From positions 620,001 to 684,000 of the forward strand of contig NZ_NJGU01000001.1 in the NCBI RefSeq assembly GCF_002213415.1: a stretch of 64,000 bases of DNA. Direction: 5' to 3'. The number at the start of each line of letters is the position of its first letter. Position 1 is the first letter of the stretch. The DNA is from Herbaspirillum robiniae (lineage in GTDB: Bacteria; Pseudomonadota; Gammaproteobacteria; Burkholderiales; Burkholderiaceae_D). Below, in pieces: positions 23,864 through 33,131 of this stretch. Below the pieces are notes generated by a model. That model saw only the letters and a list, made by a program, of their open reading frames with translations, was not told the origin of the DNA and made no database searches. A program made the position numbers and the translations under genes.

Positions 23864-25249
23864 ATGAAGCTGCGCCAGAAAATCATCTTCCTCGCCATCG
23901 TCCCCCTGTGCCTGGCCTTTGCCGCCATCGCCCTGGTCGTGCGTCATCAGGCGGTGGAACTGGGGCGCCAGCAACGCGCCACCATCGAGGCCGCCTACCT
24001 GGCCAGCAAGAACGCCGAACTGAAGCACTATGTCGACCTGGCCACGCACGCCCTGGCCCATCTCTACAACACCGGCCGCAGCGACGAAGCGATCAAGAAC
24101 GAAGCCCGCCAGATCCTGGCCGACCTCGAGTTCGGCGACGACGGTTACTTCTTCGTCTACGACCAGAGCGGGCGCAACGTGATGCACCCGCGCCAGCCGG
24201 AACTGGTGGGCACCGAGATGTGGAACTGGCGCGACGCCTCCGGCAGCCTCACCATCCAGCACCTGATCGAACGCGCCAACCAGGGCGGCGGCTACGAGCG
24301 CTATCTGTGGCGCAAGCCTTCCAGCAAGACGGTCGCGCCCAAGCTGGGCTATGTGGTGGGCCTGCCGCAGTGGGGCTGGATCATCGGCACCGGCATCTAT
24401 CTCGACGACGTCGATGCCGCGCTGGCGCAGATCGACCGGCAGATTTCCGGCCACGTGCACCAGACCATGCTGTTGATCGCCGGCATCGCGGTGCTGTGCG
24501 CCTTCGCGGTGGCCTTGTCGGGCCTGCTGCTCAACCTGAGCGAGCATCGCGTGGCCGATGCCAAGCTGCGCCAGCTGGCGCAACGCGTGGTGCGCTCGCA
24601 GGAAGAGGAACGCGCCCGCCTCTCGCGCGACCTGCATGACGGCATCAGCCAGTGGCTGGTGTCGATCAAGCTGCAGATCGAGGCCGCCCTGATACGCCTG
24701 GGCGGCACGCCCGAACAGGCGGCCACCGCCCGCGCCACCTTCGAGAAGACCGCCGGCCAGATCAACGGCGTGCTGGCCGAAGTGCGCCGTATCTCGCACG
24801 ACCTGCGCCCGGCCATCCTGGACGATCTCGGGCTGGCGGCGGCGCTGGAGCACCTGTGCGGCGAATGGCGCGAAGCGGCCGCCACCACCGCGACCATCGC
24901 CTTCGAGACCGAAGGCGATGCCGGCGCCCTGCCCGACGTCGCCAACACCGTGCTGTTCCGCGTGGCGCAGGAGGCGCTGACCAATATCGCGCGCCACGCC
25001 GGCGCCAGCGAAATCGTGGTGCGCCTGCACGGCGGCCGCAACTTCGTGATGCTGCAAGTCCGCGACAACGGCTGCGGCTTCGACGTCGGCCAGGTCGACG
25101 ACCACGCCCGCCACGGCATCGGCCTGCGCAACATGCGCGAGCGCATGGAAGCCGTGGGCGGCGAGCTGGCGCTGGATTCCTCGTCAGCCGGCACGCACAT
25201 CAGCGCGCTCATCCCCCGCCATTCACTTTTCCCCCATCCCCATGCCTGA
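23864..25249 (+). CDS. Cache-domain sensor histidine kinase (NarL family)
   Basis: 461 residues. One membrane helix at 8-28, a periplasmic single-Cache domain (DLEFGDDGYFFVYDQSGRNVMHP) from about 35 to 195, a second helix at 202-224, a HisKA_3 domain with phospho-acceptor His258 (SRDLHDGISQWL), and an HATPase domain with ALTNIARHAGA and DNGCGFD. Cache_2 domains of this kind often bind small carboxylates. The kinase gene overlaps its regulator by eight bases and is divergent from cstA, so I infer that it senses pyruvate or a related acid. Confidence 0.94.
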   Translation: MKLRQKIIFLAIVPLCLAFAAIALVVRHQAVELGRQQRATIEAAYLASKNAELKHYVDLATHALAHLYNTGRSDEAIKNEARQILADLEFGDDGYFFVYDQSGRNVMHPRQPELVGTEMWNWRDASGSLTIQHLIERANQGGGYERYLWRKPSSKTVAPKLGYVVGLPQWGWIIGTGIYLDDVDAALAQIDRQISGHVHQTMLLIAGIAVLCAFAVALSGLLLNLSEHRVADAKLRQLAQRVVRSQEEERARLSRDLHDGISQWLVSIKLQIEAALIRLGGTPEQAATARATFEKTAGQINGVLAEVRRISHDLRPAILDDLGLAAALEHLCGEWREAAATTATIAFETEGDAGALPDVANTVLFRVAQEALTNIARHAGASEIVVRLHGGRNFVMLQVRDNGCGFDVGQVDDHARHGIGLRNMRERMEAVGGELALDSSSAGTHISALIPRHSLFPHPHA

Positions 25250-25895
25250 ACACACTCCCGCTGCGCCGGCCGTCACCCGCGTGATGCTGATCGACGACCA
25301 TCCGCTGGTGCGCGACGGCCTGCGCGCGCGACTGGAAACCGTGCCCGGCCTGCAGGTGGCGGCCGAGGCCGGCAACGCCGAAGAGGCCCTCAAGGCGGCC
25401 GCGGCCCAGGACATCGACCTGGCGCTGATGGACATCAACATGCGCGGCACCAACGGCATCGAACTGACGGCGCTGTTCCACGCCCGCCATCCGGAAATCG
25501 CGGTGCTGATCCTGAGCATGCATGACAAGGGCGAGTACGTGATGCAGTCGATCCAGGCCGGCGCGCGCGGCTACGTGCTCAAGGACGCGCCCAGCCAGGA
25601 CATCGTGCAGGCGATCGAAACGGTGAGGTCGGGCGGCATCTACTACAGCGCCGCGCTGGCGCGCCAGCTCACGCAGCCGCTGCCGGAGCGCGACCTGCTG
25701 ACGCTGCGCGAGCGCGAGGTGCTCAAGCACATCGCCAACGGCGAATCGAACAAGCAGATCGCGCGCGATCTGGACCTGAGCGTGCGCACGGTGGAAACGC
25801 ATCGCCTGAACATCAAGCGCAAGTTGAACATCGACGGCCAGGCCGAGCTGATCAAGTTCGCGGTGGAGTCGCTGCGACTGGAAGGAAAAAACTGA
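25242..25895 (+). CDS. NarL/FixJ-family response regulator
   Basis: 217 residues: a receiver domain with D18-D19, phospho-acceptor D64 (LALMDINMRGTNG) and the K in VLKDAP, then a LuxR-type helix-turn-helix (LTLREREVLKHIANGESNKQIARDLDLSVRTVETHRLNIKRKL reads as the complete motif). It overlaps the upstream kinase gene by eight bases and is its cognate partner. Likely target: the divergent cstA-ybdD operon. Confidence 0.95.
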   Translation: MPEHTPAAPAVTRVMLIDDHPLVRDGLRARLETVPGLQVAAEAGNAEEALKAAAAQDIDLALMDINMRGTNGIELTALFHARHPEIAVLILSMHDKGEYVMQSIQAGARGYVLKDAPSQDIVQAIETVRSGGIYYSAALARQLTQPLPERDLLTLREREVLKHIANGESNKQIARDLDLSVRTVETHRLNIKRKLNIDGQAELIKFAVESLRLEGKN

Positions 25896-25942
25896 AAGGA
25901 AAGAGGCGCGACGCGGCCGAAGTCCCGCGTCCCGGGCCTTGG

Positions 25943-26554
25943 TCAGGCCCTTTGCGCCGGCAACGCGGCAATCTCCAGCGTCGTCAGCTCGCCAAAACCT
26001 GGCGCTTGCCGGTCGGCGACGGCGTTGGAGGCGATTATGTCGACCGCCGCCGCATCAAGCGTCGCCCGCGCGGCCTGCCCTGCCTGCCACGCCGCGCAGG
26101 CACGCAGCATGCGGATCGAACCGCCATGGCAGACGACGATGGCGTCACCCTCGCCGCGACGCAACTCGTCGAACGCCGCCCATACCCGCCGGGCCACGGC
26201 GAGCAGGCTTTCTCCGCCTCCGGGCGCGTGCTGCAGCAGGTCGCGGTTCCAGGCCTCGACCTCCGCCCATGGAATATCGTCCCAGGCCCGCTGCTCCCAG
26301 CGGCCGAAATCCATCTCCTGCAGGCGCCGATCCATCGCGATGTCGGTGCAGTCCAGTTCCCGCGCCAGGGCCAGCGCCAGCCCGGCGCAGCGACGCAACG
26401 GACTGGAGCGGATGCGCAGGCCGCGCGGCAGTTGCGCGCGCAGGCGGTTCACGCATAAGGCCAGTTCCCCGTCGGCAAGCTCGATATCGCTGCTGCCATA
26501 GCAGTAGCGCTGGTCAAGCACCGGGCGCGGATGACGGATCAGGTGTAGCTGCAT
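25943..26554 (-). CDS. cobC: Alpha-ribazole-5'-phosphate phosphatase (histidine phosphatase family)
   Basis: Removes phosphate in lower-ligand assembly of cobalamin. The 203 residues carry the phosphoglycerate-mutase-like motif LIRHPRP (RHP rather than RHG), SSPLRRC, a conserved EMDFGRWEQ and the second His in VVCHGGSIR. It follows cobS by three bases as the last gene of cobT-cobS-cobC, which supports the assignment over a general phosphatase. Confidence 0.9.
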   Translation of the reverse strand: MQLHLIRHPRPVLDQRYCYGSSDIELADGELALCVNRLRAQLPRGLRIRSSPLRRCAGLALALARELDCTDIAMDRRLQEMDFGRWEQRAWDDIPWAEVEAWNRDLLQHAPGGGESLLAVARRVWAAFDELRRGEGDAIVVCHGGSIRMLRACAAWQAGQAARATLDAAAVDIIASNAVADRQAPGFGELTTLEIAALPAQRA

Positions 26555-26557
26555 GGA

Positions 26558-27403
26558 TCAAGCCGCCAGGAATGCCGGCATGGTCGCCAGCGCGCCCAGG
26601 TAGAAGGCGAGCTCGCTCAGTTGCTGTACCGCCCCCAGGCAATCCCCGGTATAGCCGCCCAGGCGACGCACGAAGCGCCGCGCCAGCCAGGCGGCGGCGA
26701 GCGCGGCCAGCACGACGCCGGCGACGACGCGCTGCCAGGACATCATGCCCAGGCAGATGACGCCGACGATCGGCGCCAGCCCGAAGCAGCTCGCCAGCAG
26801 GAACTCGCCATGGCCCATGTGCTGCGCCAGCGGCTTGGCCTTGCCTTCTTCGCGCACGTAGTCCAGGCGCCAGATCAGGCAGGTCGCCAGCCAGCGCGAC
26901 AGCGGATGGGCAATCCCCAGCGCGGCCAGCAGCTGGAACGGCAGCATGGCGTTGAGCGCGATCATCTTGGCCGCCAGCAGCAGCGCGATGCCGATGGCGC
27001 CATAGGCGCCCACGCGCGAGTCGCGCATGATCTCCAGCGCGCGCTCGCGCGTTGCGCCGCCGCCCAGGCCGTCGCATACGTCGGCAAAACCGTCTTCGTG
27101 AAAGGCGCCGGTGAGCCAGATGCCGGCCGCCGTCGACAGCAGCAGCGCCACCGCATGGGGCCAGAACTGCGCGGCCAGCACATAGACCAGGGCCGCGGCC
27201 CATGCGACGATCCATCCCGTCAATGGAAAATATCGGGTCGAGCGCTGCAGCCATTCAGGCTGAAAACCGACCCAGCGCGGCACCGGCAGGCGCGTGAAGA
27301 ACTGCAGCGCGATGAAGAACAGGCGCAGCTGATGCAGCGCGCCGCGGCTGTCCGCGGCCGGGGCCGGGGCCGGAGCCGCGCGGTCGGACGACGGCTCAGT
27401 CAT
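26558..27403 (-). CDS. cobS: Adenosylcobinamide-GDP ribazoletransferase
   Basis: An integral membrane enzyme joining adenosylcobinamide-GDP to alpha-ribazole (phosphate), the last step of cobalamin assembly. 281 residues, with FFTRLPVPRWVGF and FHEDGFADVCDGLGGG (acidic metal-binding motif) and several C-terminal helices. Its start overlaps the cobT stop by eight bases. The first 25 residues are Ala/Pro-rich and variable, so the start could be slightly later. Confidence 0.95.
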   Translation of the reverse strand: MTEPSSDRAAPAPAPAADSRGALHQLRLFFIALQFFTRLPVPRWVGFQPEWLQRSTRYFPLTGWIVAWAAALVYVLAAQFWPHAVALLLSTAAGIWLTGAFHEDGFADVCDGLGGGATRERALEIMRDSRVGAYGAIGIALLLAAKMIALNAMLPFQLLAALGIAHPLSRWLATCLIWRLDYVREEGKAKPLAQHMGHGEFLLASCFGLAPIVGVICLGMMSWQRVVAGVVLAALAAAWLARRFVRRLGGYTGDCLGAVQQLSELAFYLGALATMPAFLAA

Positions 27404-28430
27404 TTTTCCCGCTGACGCTGGCCGACGAGAAGGTCGCCATGCGCTCCAGGAAAGCGGTTGCCGAGCGCAGCAAGGGCAAGGCCAGCGCGCTGCCGGTGCC
27501 CTCGCCCAGGCGCAGGTCCAGCTGCATCAGCGGGCGCGCCTTGAGATGATCCAGCATGCGCCGGTGACCGGCCTCGTCCGAACAATGCGAGAACACGCAA
27601 TAGTCGAGCAAGGCCGGCTGCAGGGCCGCCGCCACCAGCAACGCCGAGGTGACGATGAAGCCGTCCACCAGCAGCACCTTGCGCAGTTGCGCGCCGCCCA
27701 GCATGGCGCCGGCGATGAAGGCGATCTCAAAGCCGCCGAACGCGGCCAGCACGGCCAGCGGCTCGCGCGCGTTGGCATGCCGCTGCAAGGCGCGCTCCAC
27801 GACTTCGCGCTTGCGTGCGATGCCCGCCTCGTCCAGGCCGGTTCCGGCGCCGACGCAATCGCGGGCCGGCGCGCCGGTGATGGCGGCCATGATCGCCGCC
27901 GCCGCCGTGGTGTTGCCGATGCCCATTTCGCCGAAGCCCAGCACATCGCAATCCAGGCTTGCGGCGAACTGCATGCCGGACTGCAGCGCGCGTTCGCACT
28001 GCTCTTGCGTCATGGCGGGCTGCTCGCAGAAGTTGCGCGTGCCCGGCGCGACCTTGCAATCGACCAGGCCCGCGCGCGCGCCGAAATCGTGGTTCACGCC
28101 GGTGTCGACGATGTGCAAGGCGCAGCCGTTCTGCTGCGCGAACACATTGATGGCGGCGCCGCCCGCCAGGAAATTCTCGACCATCTGCCAGGTCACGCTT
28201 TGCGGATAGGCGGAAACGCCTTCCGCCGTCACGCCGTGGTCGCCCGCGCAGACGACGATGGCCGGTCGCGCCACGGCCGGATGCTCGCTGCGCTGGATCA
28301 GGCCGATCTGGCGCGCCAGGCGCTCCAGCACGCCGAGGCTGCCCTGCGGCTTGGTCTTGTCGTTGATGCGGCGCTCCAGCGCCGCGGCCAGGCCGGCGTC
28401 GTGGATGAAGGGAATGGCGGGGATGTGCAT
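27396..28430 (-). CDS. cobT: Nicotinate-nucleotide:dimethylbenzimidazole phosphoribosyltransferase
   Basis: Makes alpha-ribazole phosphate from dimethylbenzimidazole and nicotinate mononucleotide. The 344 residues include KTKPQGSLGVLERLA near the N terminus, VCAGDHGVTAEGVSAYP, GEMGIGNTTAAAA and, near the end, the catalytic Glu region LRLGEGTGSALALPLL. First gene of cobT-cobS-cobC. No cobalamin riboswitch is visible in the 125 bases upstream. Confidence 0.97.
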   Translation of the reverse strand: MHIPAIPFIHDAGLAAALERRINDKTKPQGSLGVLERLARQIGLIQRSEHPAVARPAIVVCAGDHGVTAEGVSAYPQSVTWQMVENFLAGGAAINVFAQQNGCALHIVDTGVNHDFGARAGLVDCKVAPGTRNFCEQPAMTQEQCERALQSGMQFAASLDCDVLGFGEMGIGNTTAAAAIMAAITGAPARDCVGAGTGLDEAGIARKREVVERALQRHANAREPLAVLAAFGGFEIAFIAGAMLGGAQLRKVLLVDGFIVTSALLVAAALQPALLDYCVFSHCSDEAGHRRMLDHLKARPLMQLDLRLGEGTGSALALPLLRSATAFLERMATFSSASVSGKND

Positions 28431-28556
28431 GGAAGGTCTGGAATGCCGCGCGCGGCAAGGCTCGAAAGAGCGACAGTATAAGAGATAGCGCGCGCCGCCG
28501 GGGCCGTGGCGCGGCGGCCGACGTCGCCTGGCGCGCCGGATCCGGCAGCGCGCAAA

Positions 28557-28588
28557 TGAAAAACGCCGGACGCAAGGTCCGGCGTTTT
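28557..28588. terminator. Bidirectional intrinsic terminator after cheV
   Basis: AACGCCGGAC and GTCCGGCGTT form a perfect 10-bp stem with a five-base loop and A/T flanks. It ends the minus-strand cheV transcript. Confidence 0.92.
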
Positions 28589-28606
28589 ATCGCGTAGAAG
28601 CGGCCA

Positions 28607-29569
28607 TCAGGCCGGCGCGCCCAGCACGCCGAGTATGGAGGCCGACAGCTCGTTGGCCTCGAACTTGGCCACGTAGGCGTCGCCGCCGACGCTGCGCACA
28701 TGGTCCTCGTTGGCCTCGCCCGAGAGCGACGAGTGAACGATGACCGGAATCCTCTTCAGGAAATCATCGCCCTTGATGTTGCGAGTCAGCGTGAAGCCGT
28801 CCATCTCCGGCATCTCCAGGTCGGTCAGCACGAAGGCGATCTTGTCGGTGATCGGCACGCCTTCGCTGCGCGCCTCGCGCGCGATGCGCTGGATCTTTTC
28901 CCAGGCATGCAGGCCGGTGTTGTGCATCTCGAAGGGAATATCCATGGCGCGCAGGCCCTGCTCGATCAGCGAGCGCGCGACCTTGGAATCGTCCGCGGCG
29001 ATAGCGATGGTGCCCGGCCTCATGCGGCCGGCGACCTTGGCCATGCCGGCGACGTTTTCCTCGCGGTTGGTCGGCATGATCTCGTGCAGGATCTGCTCTA
29101 CGTCCAACACCTGCGCCAGGCGGCAGCCATCTTGCTCGGCGTCAAGGCGCGCGATACTGGTGACGAAGCGCCCGCCGGCCTTGGTCTCGGCCGACAGCAC
29201 CTGCTTCCACTCCAGCCGCACGATCTCGTCCACCGACTCGACCGCGAACGCCTGCGTGCTGCGCGCGTATTCGGTCACCAGCAGGATGTTCAGGCCGGTC
29301 TTGGGCACGCAGCCCACCACCGCCGGCAAGTCGATCACCGAGATGATCTGGCCGCGGATATTGACCATGCCCAGCATCGGCGACTGCATGCCGGCGGCCT
29401 TGGTGACCGGCGGCATCGGGACGATTTCGCGGATCTTGAAGACGTTGATGCCGAACAGCTCGGAGCGCTCCCCGTGCGGATCCGACCCCAGGCGGAACAG
29501 CAGAAGCTCGAACTTGTTTGATGCCGTGAGATTGGTTCTTTCATCAATCTCTTTCTGGAAGCTGTCCAT
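28607..29569 (-). CDS. cheV: Chemotaxis coupling protein CheV
   Basis: A CheW-like scaffold fused to a receiver domain, linking chemoreceptors to CheA and acting as a phosphate sink. 320 residues: CheW domain (about 20-160, with ELFGINVFKIREIV and MLGMVNIRGQIISVIDLP) and receiver domain (175-315) with AADDSKVARS and phospho-acceptor in VLTDLEMPEMDGF. ATG 29569 follows GGGGG. It stands alone, with a good promoter and its own terminator. Confidence 0.95.
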   Translation of the reverse strand: MDSFQKEIDERTNLTASNKFELLLFRLGSDPHGERSELFGINVFKIREIVPMPPVTKAAGMQSPMLGMVNIRGQIISVIDLPAVVGCVPKTGLNILLVTEYARSTQAFAVESVDEIVRLEWKQVLSAETKAGGRFVTSIARLDAEQDGCRLAQVLDVEQILHEIMPTNREENVAGMAKVAGRMRPGTIAIAADDSKVARSLIEQGLRAMDIPFEMHNTGLHAWEKIQRIAREARSEGVPITDKIAFVLTDLEMPEMDGFTLTRNIKGDDFLKRIPVIVHSSLSGEANEDHVRSVGGDAYVAKFEANELSASILGVLGAPA

Positions 29570-29932
29570 TGTTTCCCCCGAATCAAATGGATTGGACAGG
29601 CGAACGCCTGCTCCAAGCAATTTAGATGGGAAAGCGGGCAATGGCAATCAGACAATTCACTAATGGCGGAAATTGTCGGTTTTCGTTGTTTGCGCTCAAT
29701 GATTGCTGCTGTGCGGCGTGACATTCCCTGCCGACAACCGCGCGCCACAAGGCGCTTCCTGTCGGTTTGTCAGCAATGGCGGGCCGGAAAAACGAAACTC
29801 GTCGATATCCATTTCAGCGCGCGCGGCATGCCTGCTTCGGATATTGTCCGAAACAAAAAGTATCCTGACGGCGAGATTGGAAGGCGGCGGAAAATGAATG
29901 CGAAAAATGCACGCAGAAAGCAGAAATGAAAA
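29570..29932. other. Gene-free stretch between cheV and the tRNA cluster
   Basis: It holds the cheV promoter and no gene. A perfect inverted repeat TTCGGA-TATTG-TCCGAA lies at 29836-29852 without a T run, so it could be an operator rather than a terminator. Confidence 0.5.
29619..29647 (-). promoter_or_regulatory. Sigma-70-type promoter of cheV
   Basis: On the minus strand TTGCCA, a 17-base spacer and TAAATT, 50 bases before the cheV ATG. Confidence 0.55.
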
Positions 29933-29960
29933 GAGGAAGCCATCAGGCTTCCTCTTTTTC
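29930..29960. terminator. Intrinsic terminator after the tRNA cluster
   Basis: GAGGAAGCC and GGCTTCCTC pair across a four-base loop (29933-29954), with T runs on both strands. On the minus strand it closes the tRNA-Cys-Gly-Gly transcript. Confidence 0.88.
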
Positions 29961-29964
29961 AATT

Positions 29965-30040
29965 TGGAGCGGGAGAAGAGTCTCGAACTCTCGACCTATA
30001 CCTTGGCAAGGTATCGCTCTACCAACTGAGCTACTCCCGC
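29965..30040 (-). tRNA. tRNA-Gly (anticodon GCC), copy 1
   Basis: A 76-base cloverleaf with encoded CCA. The acceptor is GCGGGAG/CTCCCGC, the anticodon arm ATACC-TTGCCAA-GGTAT. The sequence is identical to the two other copies at 30095 and 30411. Confidence 0.97.
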
Positions 30041-30094
30041 ATGGGACCTTACTTACTGCAACTGCCGGAAGAAGCTGCGCTTCCTCCTTGAAAC

Positions 30095-30170
30095 TGGAGC
30101 GGGAGAAGAGTCTCGAACTCTCGACCTATACCTTGGCAAGGTATCGCTCTACCAACTGAGCTACTCCCGC
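30095..30170 (-). tRNA. tRNA-Gly (anticodon GCC), copy 2
   Basis: A 76-base copy identical to the other two. It is followed on the minus strand by a decayed terminator-like hairpin (GGAAG/CTTCC, about 30066-30084) similar to the complete terminators after copies 1 and 3. Confidence 0.97.
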
Positions 30171-30183
30171 ATGGAGTGTGTTT

Positions 30184-30257
30184 TGGAGGCGGGGGTCGGG
30201 ATCGAACCGGCGTAGACGGCTTTGCAGGCCGCTGCATAACCACTTTGCTACCCCGCC
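30184..30257 (-). tRNA. tRNA-Cys (anticodon GCA)
   Basis: 74 bases with CCA. The acceptor is GGCGGGG/CCCCGCC, the anticodon arm GCGGC-CTGCAAA-GCCGT. It sits between tRNA-Gly copies 3 and 2, 13 bases before copy 2. Confidence 0.97.
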
Positions 30258-30367
30258 TTGGGGACACGCATACTACCTAAAACGCGTGTTGTTTGCAAAC
30301 ATCTTTTTCGATTGATCCAACCTGGGTTGCGACCACATCGCGTCGACGTGTGCGCGCCTCGTACAAT

Positions 30368-30400
30368 AAAAAAAGGAAGCTTTGTTAGGCTTCCTTTTTT
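30368..30400. terminator. Intrinsic terminator after tRNA-Gly copy 3
   Basis: AAGGAAGC and GCTTCCTT pair across an eight-base loop, with an A run on one side and a T run on the other. It separates the pgsA/tRNA-Gly unit from the tRNA-Cys-Gly-Gly unit. Confidence 0.88.
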
Positions 30401-30410
30401 CCAAGTAACC

Positions 30411-30486
30411 TGGAGCGGGAGAAGAGTCTCGAACTCTCGACCTATACCTTGGCAAGGTATCGCTCTACCAACTGAGCTACTCCCGC
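30411..30486 (-). tRNA. tRNA-Gly (anticodon GCC), copy 3
   Basis: A 76-base copy identical to the other two, 51 bases after the pgsA stop. The order uvrC-pgsA-glycine tRNA-cysteine tRNA is also that of E. coli (uvrC-pgsA-glyW-cysT). Confidence 0.97.
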
Positions 30487-30537
30487 TTCGACAACAGAAC
30501 GCTATTATAGTGTGCCGTTGGAAATTGTCAACATCAT

Positions 30538-31119
30538 TTATGATTTTTCCTGCACGTTTTTTATCAGCGGCATCGCGCGGCGCAGGTAATACAGCATCGA
30601 CCACACCGTCAGCACCGCGGCGATGAACAACAGGATCGCGCCCCACAGCCGCGTATCGACGAAGCCCAGCAGCGTGTCGTAGTACAGCAGCATGGGGATG
30701 GCGATCATCTGCGCGGTGGTCTTGATCTTGCCCAGCGAACTCACCGCCACCGACTTGGAAGCGCCGATCTGCGCCATCCATTCGCGCAGCGCCGAAATGG
30801 CGATCTCGCGACCGATGATGATGAAGGCGATCACCGGGTGCACCCGGCCCAGGTGCACCAGCACCAGCAAGGCGCCGGTGACCATCAGCTTGTCCGCCAC
30901 CGGATCGAGGAAGGCGCCGAAGGCCGAGGTCTGGTTCCAGCGGCGCGCCAGGAAACCGTCGAACCAGTCGGTGGCGGCCGCGACGATGAACACGATGGTG
31001 GAGGCAATGCCCTGCTCGAAACGGTTCAGGCCGATCTCAGGCAGATAGAACACGCCGACCACCAGCGGGATCAATGCTACCCGCAGCCAGGTCAGCAGAA
31101 TGGGGATGTTGAAAGGCAT
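30538..31119 (-). CDS. pgsA: CDP-diacylglycerol-glycerol-3-phosphate 3-phosphatidyltransferase
   Basis: An inner-membrane enzyme making phosphatidylglycerol phosphate, the committed step to acidic phospholipids. 193 residues and about five membrane helices. The CDP-alcohol phosphotransferase motif is complete: D-WF-DG-FL-AR-(8)-G-(3)-D-(3)-D in ATDWFDGFLARRW through LDPVADK. Start MPFNIPILLTWLR at 31119; longer in-frame starts run into the uvrC end. Confidence 0.97.
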   Translation of the reverse strand: MPFNIPILLTWLRVALIPLVVGVFYLPEIGLNRFEQGIASTIVFIVAAATDWFDGFLARRWNQTSAFGAFLDPVADKLMVTGALLVLVHLGRVHPVIAFIIIGREIAISALREWMAQIGASKSVAVSSLGKIKTTAQMIAIPMLLYYDTLLGFVDTRLWGAILLFIAAVLTVWSMLYYLRRAMPLIKNVQEKS

Positions 31120-31228
31120 ACGTCTTGTTGGGTTGAAGCGGCGTACACAAAAAAAATTTAACGAATAGTAGCAGAGTCGCCCCCGCGCGGCTCGCCTGCA
31201 CCGCGCCGGCACAAGCGCGGCGCAGCTT

Positions 31229-33103
31229 TTAATGCAGCTGGCGGTAGATTTCCTCGGCCAGCGTACGCGAGATGCCGTCCACCGACGCCAGCTCGTCCAC
31301 GCTGGCGTCGGCCACGCCGCGCAGGCCGCCGAAGCGCGCCAGCAGCCGCTGCCGGCGCTTGGCGCCGATGCCCTCGATCTCTTCCAGGCGGGAAGTCTGG
31401 CGCGCCTTGGCGCGCTTGGCGCGCATGCCGGTGATGGCGAAGCGGTGCGCCTCGTCGCGGATCTGCGCGATCAGCATCAGCGCCGCCGACTCCTTGCCCA
31501 GTTCGCGCGGCGCCCGGCCGTCGGCAAATATCAGCGTCTCCAGGCCGACCTTGCGCCCTTCCCCCTTGGCCACGCCGACGATCAGGCTGATGTCCAGCCC
31601 CAGCTCGGTGAGCACCTGGCGCGCCATCTCGACTTGCCCCTTGCCGCCGTCGATGAGCACGATGTCCGGCATCACGCCCTCGCCGTTGGCGACCTTCTCG
31701 TAGCGGCGCGTGAGCACCTGGCGCATGGCGGCGTAGTCGTCGCCCGGCGTGATGTCGTTGATGTTGTAGCGGCGGTACTCGCCGTTCTGCATCGCGTGAT
31801 GATGGAACACCACGCACGAGGCCTGCGTCGCCTCACCCTGGGTATGGCTGATGTCGAAGCATTCGGCGCGCAGGTTCTCGAGATCGTCCGACTCCAGCTC
31901 CAGCACCTCGGCCAGCGCGCGCGTGCGCGCCTGCTGCGACCCCTGCTCCGAGAGCAGGCGCGCCAGCGACAGCTCGGCGCCCTTGGCCGCCATCTCCAGC
32001 CATTGGCGGCGCTGCCCCTGCGGCTGGAAGGTCAGCGCGATGCGGTGGCCGCACTGCTCCATCAGGGCCATCATCAGCGCAGGATCGTCGAACTCGATGC
32101 TCACGATCAGCGAACCCGGAATGAATTTGTCGATGTAATGCTGCGCCAGGAAGGCCTTCAGCACCTCGATCTCGATGCTGTCTTCGGCGGTGTCCAGCGC
32201 ATCGTCCACATGCGTGGGGAAGTACGCGCGATCGCCCAGGTGGCGTCCGCCGCGCACCATGGCCAGGTTCACGCAGGCGCGTCCGCCCTGCACCACCACG
32301 GCGATGATGTCGATGTCGGCGTCGCTGACCGTCTCCATGCTCTGCTGGTGCAGCACCGACGAGAGCGAGCCGATCTGGTCGCGCACCGCCGCCGCCTGCT
32401 CGAACTTGAGGTCGGCCGCAAAGGCGTGCATCTTCTGCTCCAGCGCCTCCATCACTTCGGTCTGGCGCCCGCGCAGGAATTTCGAGGCGTTCTCGACATC
32501 GATGGCGTAGTCCTCGGTGCCGACCAGCTTCACGCAGGGCCCGCTGCAGCGGTGGATCTGGTGCAGCAGGCAGGGTCGCGTGCGGTTGGCGAAGACGGTG
32601 TCTTCGCAGGTGCGCAGCTGGAACACCTTCTGCAGAATCTGGATCGACTCCTTCACCGCGCCGGCATTGGGGAACGGGCCGAAGTACTGGTTGCGCTTGT
32701 CGACCGCGCCGCGGTAGTAGGCCATGCGCGGAAAGGCGTGGCCGGTGATCTTCAGGTAGGGATAGGACTTGTCGTCGCGAAACAGGATGTTGAAGCGCGG
32801 ACGCAGCGTCTTGATCAGGTTGTTTTCCAGCAGCAGCGCCTCGGCCTCGCTGCGCGTGACGGTGGTCTCGAGCCGTGCGATGCGCTCCACCATCATGGCG
32901 ATGCGCGGACTGGTCAGGGTCTTCTGGAAATAGCTGGAGACGCGTTTCTTCAGGTCGCGCGCCTTGCCGACGTAGAGCACGTTGTCTTCCGCGTCGAAAT
33001 AGCGATAGACGCCCGGCAGGTGCGGCAGCCGGGCGACGGTCTGCAACACCATGTCGCGCGGATCGGGCAGCTGGGTGGCAGGATGTTCGGTAGGCTCGGA
33101 CAT
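31229..33103 (-). CDS. uvrC: Excinuclease ABC subunit C
   Basis: Makes both incisions in nucleotide excision repair, with UvrB. 624 residues: GIY-YIG 3'-incision domain ([25 protein letters not shown], residues about 29-60), Cys-rich loop, UVR UvrB-binding motif ([16 protein letters not shown]), RNase-H-like 5'-incision domain ([11 protein letters not shown] through VLIDGGKGQ), and two C-terminal helix-hairpin-helix motifs ([20 protein letters not shown]). It precedes pgsA by 109 bases. Confidence 0.98.
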   Translation of the reverse strand: MSEPTEHPATQLPDPRDMVLQTVARLPHLPGVYRYFDAEDNVLYVGKARDLKKRVSSYFQKTLTSPRIAMMVERIARLETTVTRSEAEALLLENNLIKTLRPRFNILFRDDKSYPYLKITGHAFPRMAYYRGAVDKRNQYFGPFPNAGAVKESIQILQKVFQLRTCEDTVFANRTRPCLLHQIHRCSGPCVKLVGTEDYAIDVENASKFLRGRQTEVMEALEQKMHAFAADLKFEQAAAVRDQIGSLSSVLHQQSMETVSDADIDIIAVVVQGGRACVNLAMVRGGRHLGDRAYFPTHVDDALDTAEDSIEIEVLKAFLAQHYIDKFIPGSLIVSIEFDDPALMMALMEQCGHRIALTFQPQGQRRQWLEMAAKGAELSLARLLSEQGSQQARTRALAEVLELESDDLENLRAECFDISHTQGEATQASCVVFHHHAMQNGEYRRYNINDITPGDDYAAMRQVLTRRYEKVANGEGVMPDIVLIDGGKGQVEMARQVLTELGLDISLIVGVAKGEGRKVGLETLIFADGRAPRELGKESAALMLIAQIRDEAHRFAITGMRAKRAKARQTSRLEEIEGIGAKRRQRLLARFGGLRGVADASVDELASVDGISRTLAEEIYRQLH

Positions 33104-33131
33104 GGCGGCGGCTGGAAAATCGAAGCAGGCT

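Noticed and set aside
28431..28556. Cobalamin riboswitch before cobT
   Set aside because: The B12-box sequence is absent and only about 125 bases are available.
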